A stretch of DNA of 64,000 nt from Breoghania sp. L-A4 (lineage in GTDB: Bacteria > Pseudomonadota > Alphaproteobacteria > Rhizobiales > Stappiaceae): contig NZ_CP031841.1 in NCBI RefSeq assembly GCF_003432385.1, positions 2,209,579-2,273,578 on the forward strand, read 5' to 3'. Position 1 is the first letter of the stretch; the number at the start of each line of letters is the position of its first letter. Positions 26,557 to 35,477 of the stretch are shown one piece after another. The notes under the pieces were generated by a model. The model was not told the origin of the DNA, did not search any database, and saw nothing but the letters and a program-made list of their open reading frames with translations. Both the position numbers and the translations under genes were made by a program.

Positions 26557-27876
26557 CTAACTGAGCAGGCGTGGCAGGAACAGGATGATGCCGGGGAAGG
26601 AGACCAGCAGCACGATGCGCACGATCTCCGAGCAGAAGAACGGCATCACGCCCTTGAAGGTCTCGCTCATCGGCACGTCCCTGGCGATGGCGTTGATGAT
26701 GAACACATTGAGCCCCACCGGCGGGGTGATCAGCCCCAGTTCCACGACGATCAACGCGATGACGCCGAACCAGATTTTCAGCGATTCCTCGTCCATGCCG
26801 AAATCCAGGCCGATCAGCACCGGCCAGAAGAACGGGATGGCCAGCAGGATCATCGACAGGCTGTCCATCAGACAGCCCAGGATGATCAGGGCGATCAGCA
26901 GCAGCCCCAGGATCACGTAGGGCGGCAGGCCGCTCGACAGCATAGCGTCGGCCGCCGCCTGGGGAACCCCGCCGCGCGCCAGGAAGATCTTCAGCAGCTC
27001 GGCGCCAAGCAGGATCAGGTAGATCATGCCCGTGGTCTTGGCGGTGTCGAGCAGGGCCTCGATGAAGACGTTGACGGTCATCTGGCCGCGCGCCAGGCCG
27101 TAGAGCGCCACCAGGAAGGCGCCGACGGCGGCCGCCGGCGTCGGGTTGAACGCGCCGACGTAGATGCCGCCGATCACCAGGCTGAAGACGCCGAGCACCG
27201 GCAGCACGGCGATCGTCAGCCGCCGCCGCTCAGCGCCGCTGATCTTGGCGCCCGCCGGACCGGATTCGGGCCAGACCGTCACGTAGATCGCGATGGTGAT
27301 CATGAACAGCAGCACCGCCAGCAGCCCCGGAATGAGGGCGGCGGCGAACATGGTGACGATGTTCGCCTCGACGATGATCGCGTAGACGACCAGCACCACC
27401 GAGGGCGGAATGAGAATGCCCAGCGTGCCGCCGGCGGCGACCGTGCCGGTCGCCAGTGCCGGTGAGTATTTCAGCCGCCGCAGCTCCGGCAGCGCCACCT
27501 GACCCATGGTCGAGGCGGTGGCGAGCGAGGAGCCGCAGACCGCGCCAAAGCCCGCGCATGCCGCGATGGCGGCCATGGCGACGCCGCCGCGCAACTGTCC
27601 CAGCCACGCATTGGCGGCTGCGAACAGGTCGCGGCTGAGGCCGATGCGGGTCGCGAAGTTGCCCATCAGGACGAACATCGGCACCACCGAGAGGTCGTAG
27701 ATGGAGAACTGCGCGTAGGCCAGGTCCTTGAGCTGCGACATGACGATGCCGGGACCGGAGAGGAGGGCGATGCCGCCAAGCCCGACCACGATCATCGAAT
27801 ATGCGATCGGCACGCGGATGGCGATGAGCAAGAGCATGACGCCCAGGCCGCCAAATCCGATAACAAGACTATCCAT
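26557..27876 (-). CDS. dctM: TRAP transporter large permease DctM
   Basis: This is the large, 12-helix membrane subunit of a TRAP importer (439 aa). Landmarks are the N-terminal RVPIAYSMIVVGLGGIAL, the conserved LGILIPPSVVLVVYAIIVEANI, GIYVGAFNPTPAAAVGAF, and ELGLITPPVGLNVFIINAIA. ATG 27876 starts the family-typical MDSLVIGFGG. An upstream extension to 28056 is Arg/Pro/Ala-rich and not believable. It is separated from dctQ by a 270-bp GC-rich spacer, which is unusual for this operon type. Confidence 0.9.
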   Translation of the reverse strand: MDSLVIGFGGLGVMLLLIAIRVPIAYSMIVVGLGGIALLSGPGIVMSQLKDLAYAQFSIYDLSVVPMFVLMGNFATRIGLSRDLFAAANAWLGQLRGGVAMAAIAACAGFGAVCGSSLATASTMGQVALPELRRLKYSPALATGTVAAGGTLGILIPPSVVLVVYAIIVEANIVTMFAAALIPGLLAVLLFMITIAIYVTVWPESGPAGAKISGAERRRLTIAVLPVLGVFSLVIGGIYVGAFNPTPAAAVGAFLVALYGLARGQMTVNVFIEALLDTAKTTGMIYLILLGAELLKIFLARGGVPQAAADAMLSSGLPPYVILGLLLIALIILGCLMDSLSMILLAIPFFWPVLIGLDFGMDEESLKIWFGVIALIVVELGLITPPVGLNVFIINAIARDVPMSETFKGVMPFFCSEIVRIVLLVSFPGIILFLPRLLS

Positions 27877-28146
27877 TGGGGTGCGAACGCCTCGAATGGG
27901 GGTGACAGAGAGTGGCCTGTGAATGGCGCGGAACGTGGCTGGCCGGGCCGGAAGGCCGCCGGCGCCCGGTGCGGCCCGTGCGGCCCGACCGGTCGGTCCG
28001 GCGGGGCGTCCGGGGCGGAGGCCGCTCATGCCAAGTTCCATTTCATTGTGAACCACACGACTTCAAGTGGAAGCGTCGGGCCGCGCAAGCCGTCCGAGCA
28101 AACCGGATGTTTGTGCGTGCGGGCCATGGGCCCGCCGTGTCCCATC

Positions 28147-28695
28147 TTACAGGGAGGATGTGCTGCTGCGGGACAGCCTGCCCCAGCATTCGGCGATCGT
28201 GACGAGGGATGCCAGAAACAGGAGCGCCAGCGAGAACAGGATCGGCGGATAGACATACCAGATCGGTATCTCCACGATCGGAGTCGTCTCGTTGTATTTC
28301 TGGTAGTCGGCCATGCCGTCCCACATCCGGAAGAACAGCAGCAGTGCGATCGCCGTTGCGATCAAGGCACTGAACATCCGGAAACCGTCGATCAGCCGCG
28401 GCGGCGCCCATGTGGTGAAGATGTCCACCGTCACGTTGGCGCCCTCGAGCTGGCAATAGGGAAGGAAGGCGAAGGCCGCGACGGCGACGCCCATCTGAAC
28501 GATTTCGAAGTCGCCGGGAAACGGCTTCGAGAAGATGAAGCCCGACACCACGCTCGAAGCGGTCATCAGGACGATGGCGATCAACATCAGGCCCCCGACG
28601 ATGGCCCAGAGACGAATGAAGCTCCGTGCGAGGCCGATCGGCCCCGCACGGGTCGCTTCGGAGCCGGCACTGCCGGTCTGTTCCGAATTTTTCAT
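28147..28695 (-). CDS. dctQ: TRAP transporter small permease DctQ
   Basis: This four-helix membrane protein (182 aa) bridges the binding protein and DctM in TRAP systems. The hydrophobic stretches are around residues 25-48, 65-85, 105-125 and 150-172, with the family motif VSGFIFSKPFPGDFEIVQMG. It overlaps nothing; its start at 28695 lies six bases after the dctP stop. The C-terminus is a short Ser-rich tail. Confidence 0.88.
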   Translation of the reverse strand: MKNSEQTGSAGSEATRAGPIGLARSFIRLWAIVGGLMLIAIVLMTASSVVSGFIFSKPFPGDFEIVQMGVAVAAFAFLPYCQLEGANVTVDIFTTWAPPRLIDGFRMFSALIATAIALLLFFRMWDGMADYQKYNETTPIVEIPIWYVYPPILFSLALLFLASLVTIAECWGRLSRSSTSSL

Positions 28696-28701
28696 CAGAT
28701 A

Positions 28702-29754
28702 TTATTTTTCGTTTTCGTACTTTTTGATCGTCGCGCGCGCGGTTTCCACCAGCTTGCGGCCATCGATGCCCTTGCCTTCAACGTCCGCGATCCAGCGGTC
28801 GATGACCGGGTCGAGGGCGCTGCGGAAGGTCGCGAGCTGCTCGTCGTTGAGCTCGATATGCTCGTTGCCCGCGTCAAGCGCGGCCTGGAGGCCGCCGTCT
28901 TCGCTCTTGGTCCAGATGCGGCCGACTTCCTTGGTGAAGTCCATCCCGGAATTGTCGTCGATGGCCTTCTTCAGGTCGTCGGGCAGGTTGTTGTAGCTGT
29001 CCTTGTTCATCGCGATGATGAAGGTCGTGGTGCCGAAACGGATCCGGTCATGGCCTTCGATCTGATACTTGGTCAGCTCCTGGATTTTCAGCGGGCGAAT
29101 GATCTCCCACGGGATCAGGGCGCCGTCGACGACATTCTTGGACAGCGCCTGCGGCAGATCCGGAACGGGCATGCCGACCGGGTTGGCGCCAAGCGCCTCG
29201 AGGATCCAGGCACCGGTGCGCGTCGGGATGCGCATCTTCTTGCCCTGCATATCGGCGGCCGTGTACACCGGCGTGTCGACCATGTGGATCGCCTGGCCGG
29301 CGTGAACATGAAGGGTGATGACCTTCACGTCGGCGAACTCGTCGCCGAAGTCACCGTTTTCGAGCATCTCGCGCATGGCGAGGTTGGTGGCGACCAGGTT
29401 GTTGGTGTGGATGAACGGCAGTTCGAAAACTTCCGAGCGCGGGAACTGGCCCGCGGTGTATCCCAGCACCGTCCAGACGATGTCGACGACGCCGTCGCGG
29501 ACCTGACGGATGAGCTGCGGCGGCGAGCCGCCCAGCGACATCGACGGATAGATGTCGATCTTCAGCTTGCCGCCGGACGCTTCCTCGACGCGCTTGACCC
29601 AGGGCTCGAGCATCTGGGTCTGCGCCGGAGCCTTCGGGCCGAGCAGGTGGTGCAGTTTCAGTGTGACGTCGGCAGCGTTGGCCGTTCCCGCGGATACAAG
29701 ACCAAGCGCCATCGCGGCGGCGCCAGCCATCGCGGTCAGCGTGCGAATTTTCAT
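28702..29754 (-). CDS. dctP: TRAP transporter substrate-binding protein DctP
   Basis: This periplasmic receptor (350 aa) belongs to the dctPQM TRAP importer. Its signal peptide (MKIRTLTAMAGAAAMALGLV, cleavage after ANA) is followed by DVTLKLHHLLGPKAPAQTQMLEPW and the DctP hallmark region AADMQGKKMRIPTRTGAWILEALGANPVGMPVPDLPQAL in which the Arg that binds a carboxylate is expected. It is the first gene of the operon and is divergent from the FMN hydroxyacid dehydrogenase across a 388-bp region with shared IclR-like sites. The likely ligand is a carboxylic acid, possibly aromatic by context. Confidence 0.88.
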   Translation of the reverse strand: MKIRTLTAMAGAAAMALGLVSAGTANAADVTLKLHHLLGPKAPAQTQMLEPWVKRVEEASGGKLKIDIYPSMSLGGSPPQLIRQVRDGVVDIVWTVLGYTAGQFPRSEVFELPFIHTNNLVATNLAMREMLENGDFGDEFADVKVITLHVHAGQAIHMVDTPVYTAADMQGKKMRIPTRTGAWILEALGANPVGMPVPDLPQALSKNVVDGALIPWEIIRPLKIQELTKYQIEGHDRIRFGTTTFIIAMNKDSYNNLPDDLKKAIDDNSGMDFTKEVGRIWTKSEDGGLQAALDAGNEHIELNDEQLATFRSALDPVIDRWIADVEGKGIDGRKLVETARATIKKYENEK

Positions 29755-29809
29755 TAGTTTCCTCCCAAAAGACAGTATTGTAGCCGGCCGCCCGCAGACG
29801 CTCCTCAGC

Positions 29810-29826
29810 TATCACTTATTGTGATA
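29810..29826. promoter_or_regulatory. Inverted repeat TATCAC-N5-GTGATA in the dctP promoter region
   Basis: TATCAC and GTGATA flank TTATT. The core CACTTATTGT is shared with 26370-26379 upstream of iclR, which supports binding by the same regulator. It lies about 55 bp upstream of the dctP start codon. Confidence 0.55.
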
Positions 29827-29890
29827 ATTGCCGAATACCGGCGGGATTTTGGCACCGGCATGGGGAGGCGTCAAACTTTATTTGCCATGG

Positions 29891-29911
29891 TTATTTCAAT
29901 ATTTGAAATAA
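29891..29911. promoter_or_regulatory. Inverted repeat TTATTTCA-N5-TGAAATAA, candidate IclR operator
   Basis: This is a perfect inverted repeat of 8-bp arms. It shares TATTTCA-N5-TGAAATA with 26384-26406. It lies in the divergent region between dctP (29754) and the hydroxyacid dehydrogenase (30143). A further half site TGTTTCAAAT is at 29921-29930. The rest of this 388-bp gap shows no gene. Confidence 0.65.
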
Positions 29912-30142
29912 ATGGCAGGCTGTTTCAAATCCGACGGTTATTTATACATTTTTTTGCGCCAAGTGGCAGATTTCGGATGACGCTGCTGTCGCGACGCCGG
30001 TCCGGTTTGTTGCCGCGGCCGGCGCGCCGCACTATAGCGGTGGCGAATCCCTTCGCGCGGCCGTGTGGCCTTTGCGGAAGGATCAAGGCCGGGGTGGAGG
30101 CGCGAACCGGTCGCGTCGCGCCGGGAAAAGCGGGGGGACTGC

Positions 30143-31291
30143 ATGACACTGGATCGCGTCCAGACGATCGCCGATTTGCGCGCGCGCGCCCGGCGCCGCG
30201 TGCCGAGGCTGGCGTTCGATTTTCTTGACGGCGGCGCCGGCGAGGAGGTCGGCGTGCGCGAGAACACCGCCGGTTTCGCGCGCCTGAAATTGTCGCCGCG
30301 GGTGCTGCGCGATGTGTCCGACCGGACGCTTTCGGTGGATCTGTTCGGCCGCCGCAGGTCCGCGCCCATCGGTGTCTCGCCCATCGGCATGGCCAACGCG
30401 CTGTGGCCGCGTACCGACGAGATTCTGGCGCAGATGGCGCAGCAGGCGCGCATTCCCTATGTGCTGAGCACGGCGGGAACGACCTCGATCGAGCGGATCG
30501 CCGAGGTGGCGCCCGACAGTGCGTGGTTCCAGCTTTATGTTTCCCAGGATGATTCTATCGCGCTCGACATGATGCGCCGCGCGCACGAGGCGGGTGTCAG
30601 CGTCCTGGTGCTGACCGTCGACGTGCCGCTACCGGGACGGCGGTATCGCGACATGCGCAACGGTTTTGCCCTGCCGTTGCGGCCGTCGCCTTCCACCATC
30701 CTGGATCTCGCCGCGCGGCCGCGCTGGATCCTCGAGACGCTGCGCCACGGCACGCCGAGCTTCGCCAATTACGTGCCCTATGCGCGCGGCGAGACCGGAG
30801 GGCAGGCGCTGGCCGCCTTCATGGCGGGGCAGGTGTCGCCCAACCTGGGCGTCGAGCGCGTCAGGATGCTGCGCGACGCCTGGCAGGGAACCTTCGTCGT
30901 CAAGGGCGTGCTGCGGCCCGAGGACGCGGTGACGGCGGCGGAGCTGGGCGCGGATGGGATCATCGTCTCCAATCATGGCGGCCGCCAGCTTGAAGCCGCG
31001 CCCGCGGCCATCGACGCGTTGCCCGGTGTCGTCGAGGCGGTGGGCGACCGTGTGACCGTGATGATGGACAGCGGCATCCGGCAGGGCGCGGACATCGTCA
31101 AGGCCTATTGCCTGGGCGCGCGCTTCGTGTTTTCCGGCCGCAGTTTCGTCTATGGCGCCTGCGCCGCCGGAGCCGAGGGCGCGCGCCGGGCGCTGGATAT
31201 TCTCACCGGCGAATGCGATCAGACGCTGGGTCAGATCGGGTGCGATGACATCAACGGGCTCGACACGGGCTATCTGTGGCGTGAAGACTGA
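30143..31291 (+). CDS. FMN-dependent alpha-hydroxyacid dehydrogenase (lactate/mandelate type)
   Basis: This enzyme oxidises L-2-hydroxyacids to 2-oxoacids (382 aa, TIM barrel with FMN). The landmarks are RRVPRLAFDFLDGGAG near residue 20, PIGVSPIGMANALWP, LSTAGTTSIE, WFQLYVSQDD, the catalytic segment GIIVSNHGGRQLE with the active-site His and Arg, and the FMN phosphate-binding MMDSGIRQGADIVKAYCLGA and FSGRSFVYG. ATG 30143 is preceded by a G-rich ribosome site. It could make an arylpyruvate from an aryl-lactate and so feed IorAB. This link is inference from the neighbourhood. The decarboxylase gene follows after 43 bases. Confidence 0.9.
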   Translation: MTLDRVQTIADLRARARRRVPRLAFDFLDGGAGEEVGVRENTAGFARLKLSPRVLRDVSDRTLSVDLFGRRRSAPIGVSPIGMANALWPRTDEILAQMAQQARIPYVLSTAGTTSIERIAEVAPDSAWFQLYVSQDDSIALDMMRRAHEAGVSVLVLTVDVPLPGRRYRDMRNGFALPLRPSPSTILDLAARPRWILETLRHGTPSFANYVPYARGETGGQALAAFMAGQVSPNLGVERVRMLRDAWQGTFVVKGVLRPEDAVTAAELGADGIIVSNHGGRQLEAAPAAIDALPGVVEAVGDRVTVMMDSGIRQGADIVKAYCLGARFVFSGRSFVYGACAAGAEGARRALDILTGECDQTLGQIGCDDINGLDTGYLWRED

Positions 31292-31334
31292 GGCGCCCGG
31301 GTACAACCTCTCCAAAATCGTGGGATCTTCGACC

Positions 31335-32798
31335 ATGGACAAGGACGCGCTTCGACATTGGCTGCACAAGGCCTCGGACTGGTCGGCGGATTATCTCGAA
31401 AGCGTGAGCGAGCGGCCCGTGCGTGCGCAAGGCGAGCCCGGCAGCATCTACGCCGCCTTGCCCGAGGCGCCGCCTGCCGAGGGCGAGCCGATGGAGGCGA
31501 TTTTCAAGGACCTTGACGCGCTCATCATGCCCGGCATGACCCATTGGCAGCATCCGCGCTTCTTCGCCTATTTTCCCGCCAATTCGTCCCCGCCGTCGCT
31601 GGTCGCGGAGTATGTGACCGCCGCGATGGCCGCGCAGTGCATGCTGTGGCAGACGGCGCCCGCGGCGAGCGAGCTGGAGGCTCGGGTGCTGGAATGGCTG
31701 CGCCAGATGATCGGCCTGCCGCAGGATTTCGCGGGCGTCATCCAGGATTCGGCGACCAGCGCGACCTTTGCGGCCATTCTCACGGCGCGCGAAAAGGTGA
31801 CCGGTTTCACCGGCAACACCAAGGGCCTGTGCGGGCAGGCGCCGTTGCGGATCTATGCCTCGGCCCAGACGCACACCTCGATCGACAAGGCGGTGCGCAT
31901 GGCCGGCATCGGCTCGGACAATCTGGTCAAGGTGCCCAATGGTTCAGGACCGTATTACGCCATGGACACGGAGGCGCTCGAGGCGCTGATCGAGGCCGAC
32001 AAGGAGGCGGGGCTGCAACCCGCCGCCATCGTGGCGTGTCTCGGCGGCACCAGCATCGGCGCCTGCGACGACATCGAGGCGGTGGCGGCGGTGGCCGCCA
32101 GGCACGGCATCTTCCTGCATGTGGACGCCGCCTGGGCGGGCTCGGCGATGATCTGCCCGGAATTCCGTGATCTGATGCGCGGCGCGGAACTGGCCGACAG
32201 TTTCGTGTTCAATCCGCACAAGTGGCTGTTCACCAACTTCGACTGCACGGCGCATTACGTGAAGGATCCGCGCGCGCTGACCGACACGCTCGGCATGCGG
32301 CCGCCGTTCCTGCGCACCTTGGGCCGGGAGGAGGGGGAGACGCCGGGCGTCACCGACTACAATGAATGGTCGGTGCCGCTGGGCCGGCGCTTCCGGGCGC
32401 TGAAACTGTGGTTCGTGATCCGCAGCTACGGGGTCGAGGCGCTGCGAACAAAGATCCGCAACCACGTGGCCTGGGCGCAAGGACTGGCGAAGACCATCGG
32501 GGCGGCGGCGGATTTCGAAGTCGTCACGGAGCCGATCCTGGCGCTGTTCACCTTCCGCTATCGCCCCCGGTTCCTCAAGGATGCGTCGGACGAGACCATC
32601 GACGCGCTCAACGCCAGGCTGGTCGAACGGATCAACGACGACGGGCGCATCTATGTGACCCAGACGACGCACGAGGGCCGCTTCGCCATCCGCTTCCAGG
32701 TGGGGCAGACCAGCACCACCGCGCGCGATGTGGAAATCGCCTGGGAGGTGATCCGGGAATTGGCGGGCGCGTCGAAAGGCGGGATCGGAGCCTCGTGA
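31335..32798 (+). CDS. PLP-dependent aromatic-L-amino-acid decarboxylase family protein
   Basis: This is a group II pyridoxal-phosphate decarboxylase (487 aa) like aromatic amino acid / DOPA decarboxylase. The PLP lysine is in FVFNPHKWLFTNFDC. Upstream are the substrate and cofactor segments THWQHPRFFAYFPANSS, DSATSATFAAIL, ASAQTHTSIDKA and LHVDAAWAGSAM (the Asp contacting the PLP ring nitrogen). It is not of the glutamate decarboxylase type. It probably converts a tyrosine-, tryptophan- or DOPA-like amino acid to the amine, in the same operon as the hydroxyacid dehydrogenase. ATG 31335 is the family start; an in-frame extension upstream lies in the preceding gene. Confidence 0.88.
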   Translation: MDKDALRHWLHKASDWSADYLESVSERPVRAQGEPGSIYAALPEAPPAEGEPMEAIFKDLDALIMPGMTHWQHPRFFAYFPANSSPPSLVAEYVTAAMAAQCMLWQTAPAASELEARVLEWLRQMIGLPQDFAGVIQDSATSATFAAILTAREKVTGFTGNTKGLCGQAPLRIYASAQTHTSIDKAVRMAGIGSDNLVKVPNGSGPYYAMDTEALEALIEADKEAGLQPAAIVACLGGTSIGACDDIEAVAAVAARHGIFLHVDAAWAGSAMICPEFRDLMRGAELADSFVFNPHKWLFTNFDCTAHYVKDPRALTDTLGMRPPFLRTLGREEGETPGVTDYNEWSVPLGRRFRALKLWFVIRSYGVEALRTKIRNHVAWAQGLAKTIGAAADFEVVTEPILALFTFRYRPRFLKDASDETIDALNARLVERINDDGRIYVTQTTHEGRFAIRFQVGQTSTTARDVEIAWEVIRELAGASKGGIGAS

Positions 32799-33069
32799 GC
32801 CGGCTTCATGGTCAGAAATGACGCGGGCCGGTGTTGTCATAGGCCGCAAGTGACGACTCGTGCGGTATTTTTCCGCTCGCGCGCCGACCGGCTACGGGGA
32901 TATACACAGGCCGGCGGGACGAATTCATACATTCCGTATGGCCGTTTCCGCAGCGGATCGCACGGTTTTCGCAATTTGTCGCGAAAGCCGCGTACGGTCG
33001 CTTGACTTGGCTCGTCGGGCGATCTAAATCACCCCCACTTCCGGACGGCAACACGACGCCGTCCGCGAC

Positions 33070-33146
33070 GCGGGTGTAGCTCAGTTGGTTAGAGTGCCGG
33101 CCTGTCACGCCGGAGGTCGCGGGTTCGAGTCCCGTCACTCGCGCCA
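33070..33146 (+). tRNA. tRNA-Asp (anticodon GTC)
   Basis: This is a complete cloverleaf of 77 bases. The acceptor arm GCGGGTG pairs with CACTCGC (one G-U), the anticodon loop is CTGTCAC with GTC, the T arm has GGTTCGAGTCC, and the CCA end is encoded. Confidence 0.95.
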
Positions 33147-33184
33147 CTTTCCCGAAGGGTCCCGACCCTTGCGCAGGAAAGTGG
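33144..33184 (+). repeat. Nested hairpin directly after tRNA-Asp
   Basis: CCACTTTCC (33144-33152) pairs with GGAAAGTGG (33176-33184), enclosing AAGGGT/ACCCTT (33155-33170). The outer stem includes the tRNA CCA end. There is no T tract, so it may guide tRNA 3' processing or transcript end formation. Confidence 0.5.
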
Positions 33185-33857
33185 CGCTGCCGCCCCGGAG
33201 CGGGTGCCATCTCCCGAATATTTGAACTTCACATTCTGAAATCACGGCCCATGTTTCATGCGCGGATGCCGCGCGCGCCCCGGCGCCTGTCATGGTCGCG
33301 CGACCGGCGGCTGGAGCGCCGCTTTGCGGCCGCGCCGGGGCAGGCCCGCGCGCCGTCCGGCGCATCGCAAGGGCCGGTCCTGCTCACCTGCGCGTCAATG
33401 CAGCATCCAGCCGCGAGCCTGTCCGGGATGCGTTTGCGGGAGGTAGTCTATAAACATGAGTAATAAACTCAAGTTTTTGATTTGCCTTGTGATTCTCGCT
33501 TTTTGACGCGCGCCGGACGGCCGCGCGGGATGTGCCGTTACGAAGGCTTTGCCGCCGCGACGATTGCGCGCTCTGGTGTGGCATTTGCACAAATTTGCGG
33601 CGAGAGCGCGTATTTCTGCGGCTGGTGTCAGCCCTCAGAGCCGGAGTAGGTTGATTTCATGATGCGCATCCCGGCAAGAGGGCTTGCCACGGGTATGGCA
33701 GTGAGCTAAGCGTGCCCACGCACCACCGATTGGCGGTTTTCAAGGGCTGGACAGCCGTTGCGCCCGTCAAGGGGTGCGCAAGCGGCTGCAACGGCCCGCG
33801 TTCCGGCAGGGTGGCCTGCACGGCCCGTTCGCGGCCGCTGCACAAGGATGGGTGACC
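33185..33857. other. Intergenic region upstream of nuoA
   Basis: This is 673 bp that must contain the nuo promoter. The only suggestive item is a tiny frame at 33456-33506 (16 residues, MSNKLKFLICLVILAF) with GGGAGG upstream, which looks like the start of a signal peptide. I cannot support it as a gene. Several longer GC-rich frames here have no recognisable protein character. Confidence 0.35.
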
Positions 33858-34223
33858 ATGGAAGATCTTCTCAGGGACTATGTTCCGATCGTCGTCTTCG
33901 TTTCGGTGGCGCTGGTGATCGGTCTGGCGCTGCTGGTGTCTCCTTTCCTGGTCGCCTACAAGAATCCCGACAGCGAGAAGCTCTCCGCCTACGAATGCGG
34001 CTTCAACCCGTTCGATGACGCGCGGATGAAATTCGACGTGCGCTTCTATCTGGTCGCCATCCTGTTCATCATCTTCGATCTCGAAGTCGCCTTCCTGTTT
34101 CCCTGGGCCGCCGCCTATGGCGATCTGGGCTGGTTCGGCTTCTGGTCCATGATGGTGTTCCTCGGCGTGCTGACCGTCGGCTTTGTCTATGAATGGAAAA
34201 AGGGAGCGCTGGAATGGGATTGA
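33858..34223 (+). CDS. nuoA: NADH-quinone oxidoreductase subunit A
   Basis: This small membrane subunit of respiratory complex I (121 aa, three helices) is first in the nuo operon. Its conserved loop [33 protein letters not shown] is intact, including the Cys and Glu/Asp residues found in all NuoA proteins. I chose ATG 33858, which gives the usual length; upstream frame extension is Arg-rich and unlikely. nuoB starts inside its last ten bases. Confidence 0.95.
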   Translation: MEDLLRDYVPIVVFVSVALVIGLALLVSPFLVAYKNPDSEKLSAYECGFNPFDDARMKFDVRFYLVAILFIIFDLEVAFLFPWAAAYGDLGWFGFWSMMVFLGVLTVGFVYEWKKGALEWD

Positions 34224-34831
34224 CGAGCGCATCCGGCATGGCCGCCGGCGCCGCCACCATGGGCGCATCGGGCACTCTCGTGGCGCCGCAGCCCAAGGGG
34301 ATCATCGATCCCAACACGGGGCAGCCGATCGGCGCCGCCGACCCGTTCTTCCTGGAGATGAACGACGAGTTGGCCGACAAGGGTTTTCTCGTCACCTCCA
34401 CCGACAATCTGATCCAGTGGGCGCGCACCGGCTCGCTGATGTGGATGACCTTCGGTCTGGCGTGCTGCGCCGTGGAAATGATGCAGCTTTCGATGCCGCG
34501 CTACGACGTCGAGCGTTTCGGCTTTGCGCCGCGCGGCTCCCCGCGCCAGTCCGACGTGATGATCGTCGCCGGCACGCTGACCAACAAGATGGCTCCGGCC
34601 CTGCGCAAGGTCTATGACCAGATGCCCGAGCCGCGCTACGTCATCTCCATGGGCTCCTGCGCCAACGGCGGCGGCTACTATCACTATTCCTACTCGGTGG
34701 TGCGCGGCTGCGACCGCATCGTGCCCGTCGACATCTATGTGCCCGGATGTCCTCCCACAGCCGAGGCACTGCTCTACGGCGTTCTGCTGCTGCAGAAGAA
34801 GATCCGCCGCACGGGCACCATCGAACGCTAG
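34214..34831 (+). CDS. nuoB: NADH-quinone oxidoreductase subunit B
   Basis: This peripheral subunit of complex I (205 aa) carries the last iron-sulfur cluster, N2, before quinone. The four ligand Cys are visible: the CC pair in [11 protein letters not shown], one in [10 protein letters not shown] and one in [10 protein letters not shown]. The N-terminal 35 residues are a Gly/Ala-rich extension. ATG 34214 overlaps nuoA by ten bases, with AGGGAG upstream. Confidence 0.95.
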   Translation: MGLTSASGMAAGAATMGASGTLVAPQPKGIIDPNTGQPIGAADPFFLEMNDELADKGFLVTSTDNLIQWARTGSLMWMTFGLACCAVEMMQLSMPRYDVERFGFAPRGSPRQSDVMIVAGTLTNKMAPALRKVYDQMPEPRYVISMGSCANGGGYYHYSYSVVRGCDRIVPVDIYVPGCPPTAEALLYGVLLLQKKIRRTGTIER

Positions 34832-34861
34832 CTTGCCGGAACAGACGGGTTCGAAGACACC

Positions 34862-35467
34862 ATGGACGAAACGCTCCAGGAACTTGGCGAGCACATCGCG
34901 GCCGTGCTTGGCGACAAGCTTGACGGATTTGCCTTGCGCTACGGCGAGCTGACGCTCGAGGCTCCGGCCTTGGCGATCATCGAGGTCGTGCGCTTCCTGC
35001 GCGACGACACGCGCTGCCAGTTCGTCAATCTCATCGATATCTGCGGCGTCGACTGGCCGGCGCGGCCCAAGCGCTTCGATGTGGTTTACCACTTCCTGTC
35101 GCCTAAGCAGAACCTGCGCATCCGCGTCAAGATCCAGGCCGACGAGGAAACCCCGGTGCCCTCCATCATGCCGGTGTTCCCGAGCGCGGACTGGTTCGAG
35201 CGCGAGACCTACGACATGTACGGCGTGCTGTTCTCGGGCCACCCCGACCTGCGCCGCCTGCTCACGGACTATGGCTTTGACGGCCATCCGCTGCGCAAGG
35301 ACTTTCCGCTTACCGGGTTCGTGGAGGTTCGCTACGACGACGAGCAGAAGCGCGTCGTCTACGAGCCGGTCAGTCTGAACCAGGAATTCCGCAACTTCGA
35401 TTTTCTCTCGCCCTGGGAAGGCACGGACTACGTGCTTCCCGGCGATGAAAAAGCCAAGACGAGCTGA
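34862..35467 (+). CDS. nuoC: NADH-quinone oxidoreductase subunit C
   Basis: This is the 30-kDa subunit of the complex I connecting module (201 aa), not fused to NuoD. The signature [27 protein letters not shown] is complete and is followed by [11 protein letters not shown]. The start at 34862 is 31 bases after nuoB. nuoD begins ten bases after its stop. Confidence 0.95.
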   Translation: MDETLQELGEHIAAVLGDKLDGFALRYGELTLEAPALAIIEVVRFLRDDTRCQFVNLIDICGVDWPARPKRFDVVYHFLSPKQNLRIRVKIQADEETPVPSIMPVFPSADWFERETYDMYGVLFSGHPDLRRLLTDYGFDGHPLRKDFPLTGFVEVRYDDEQKRVVYEPVSLNQEFRNFDFLSPWEGTDYVLPGDEKAKTS

Positions 35468-35477
35468 GGCGTAACAA

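Noticed and set aside
33456-33506. 16-residue hydrophobic ORF upstream of nuoA
   Set aside because: A ribosome-like site is present, but the frame is too short to judge and could be chance in an AT-rich patch.
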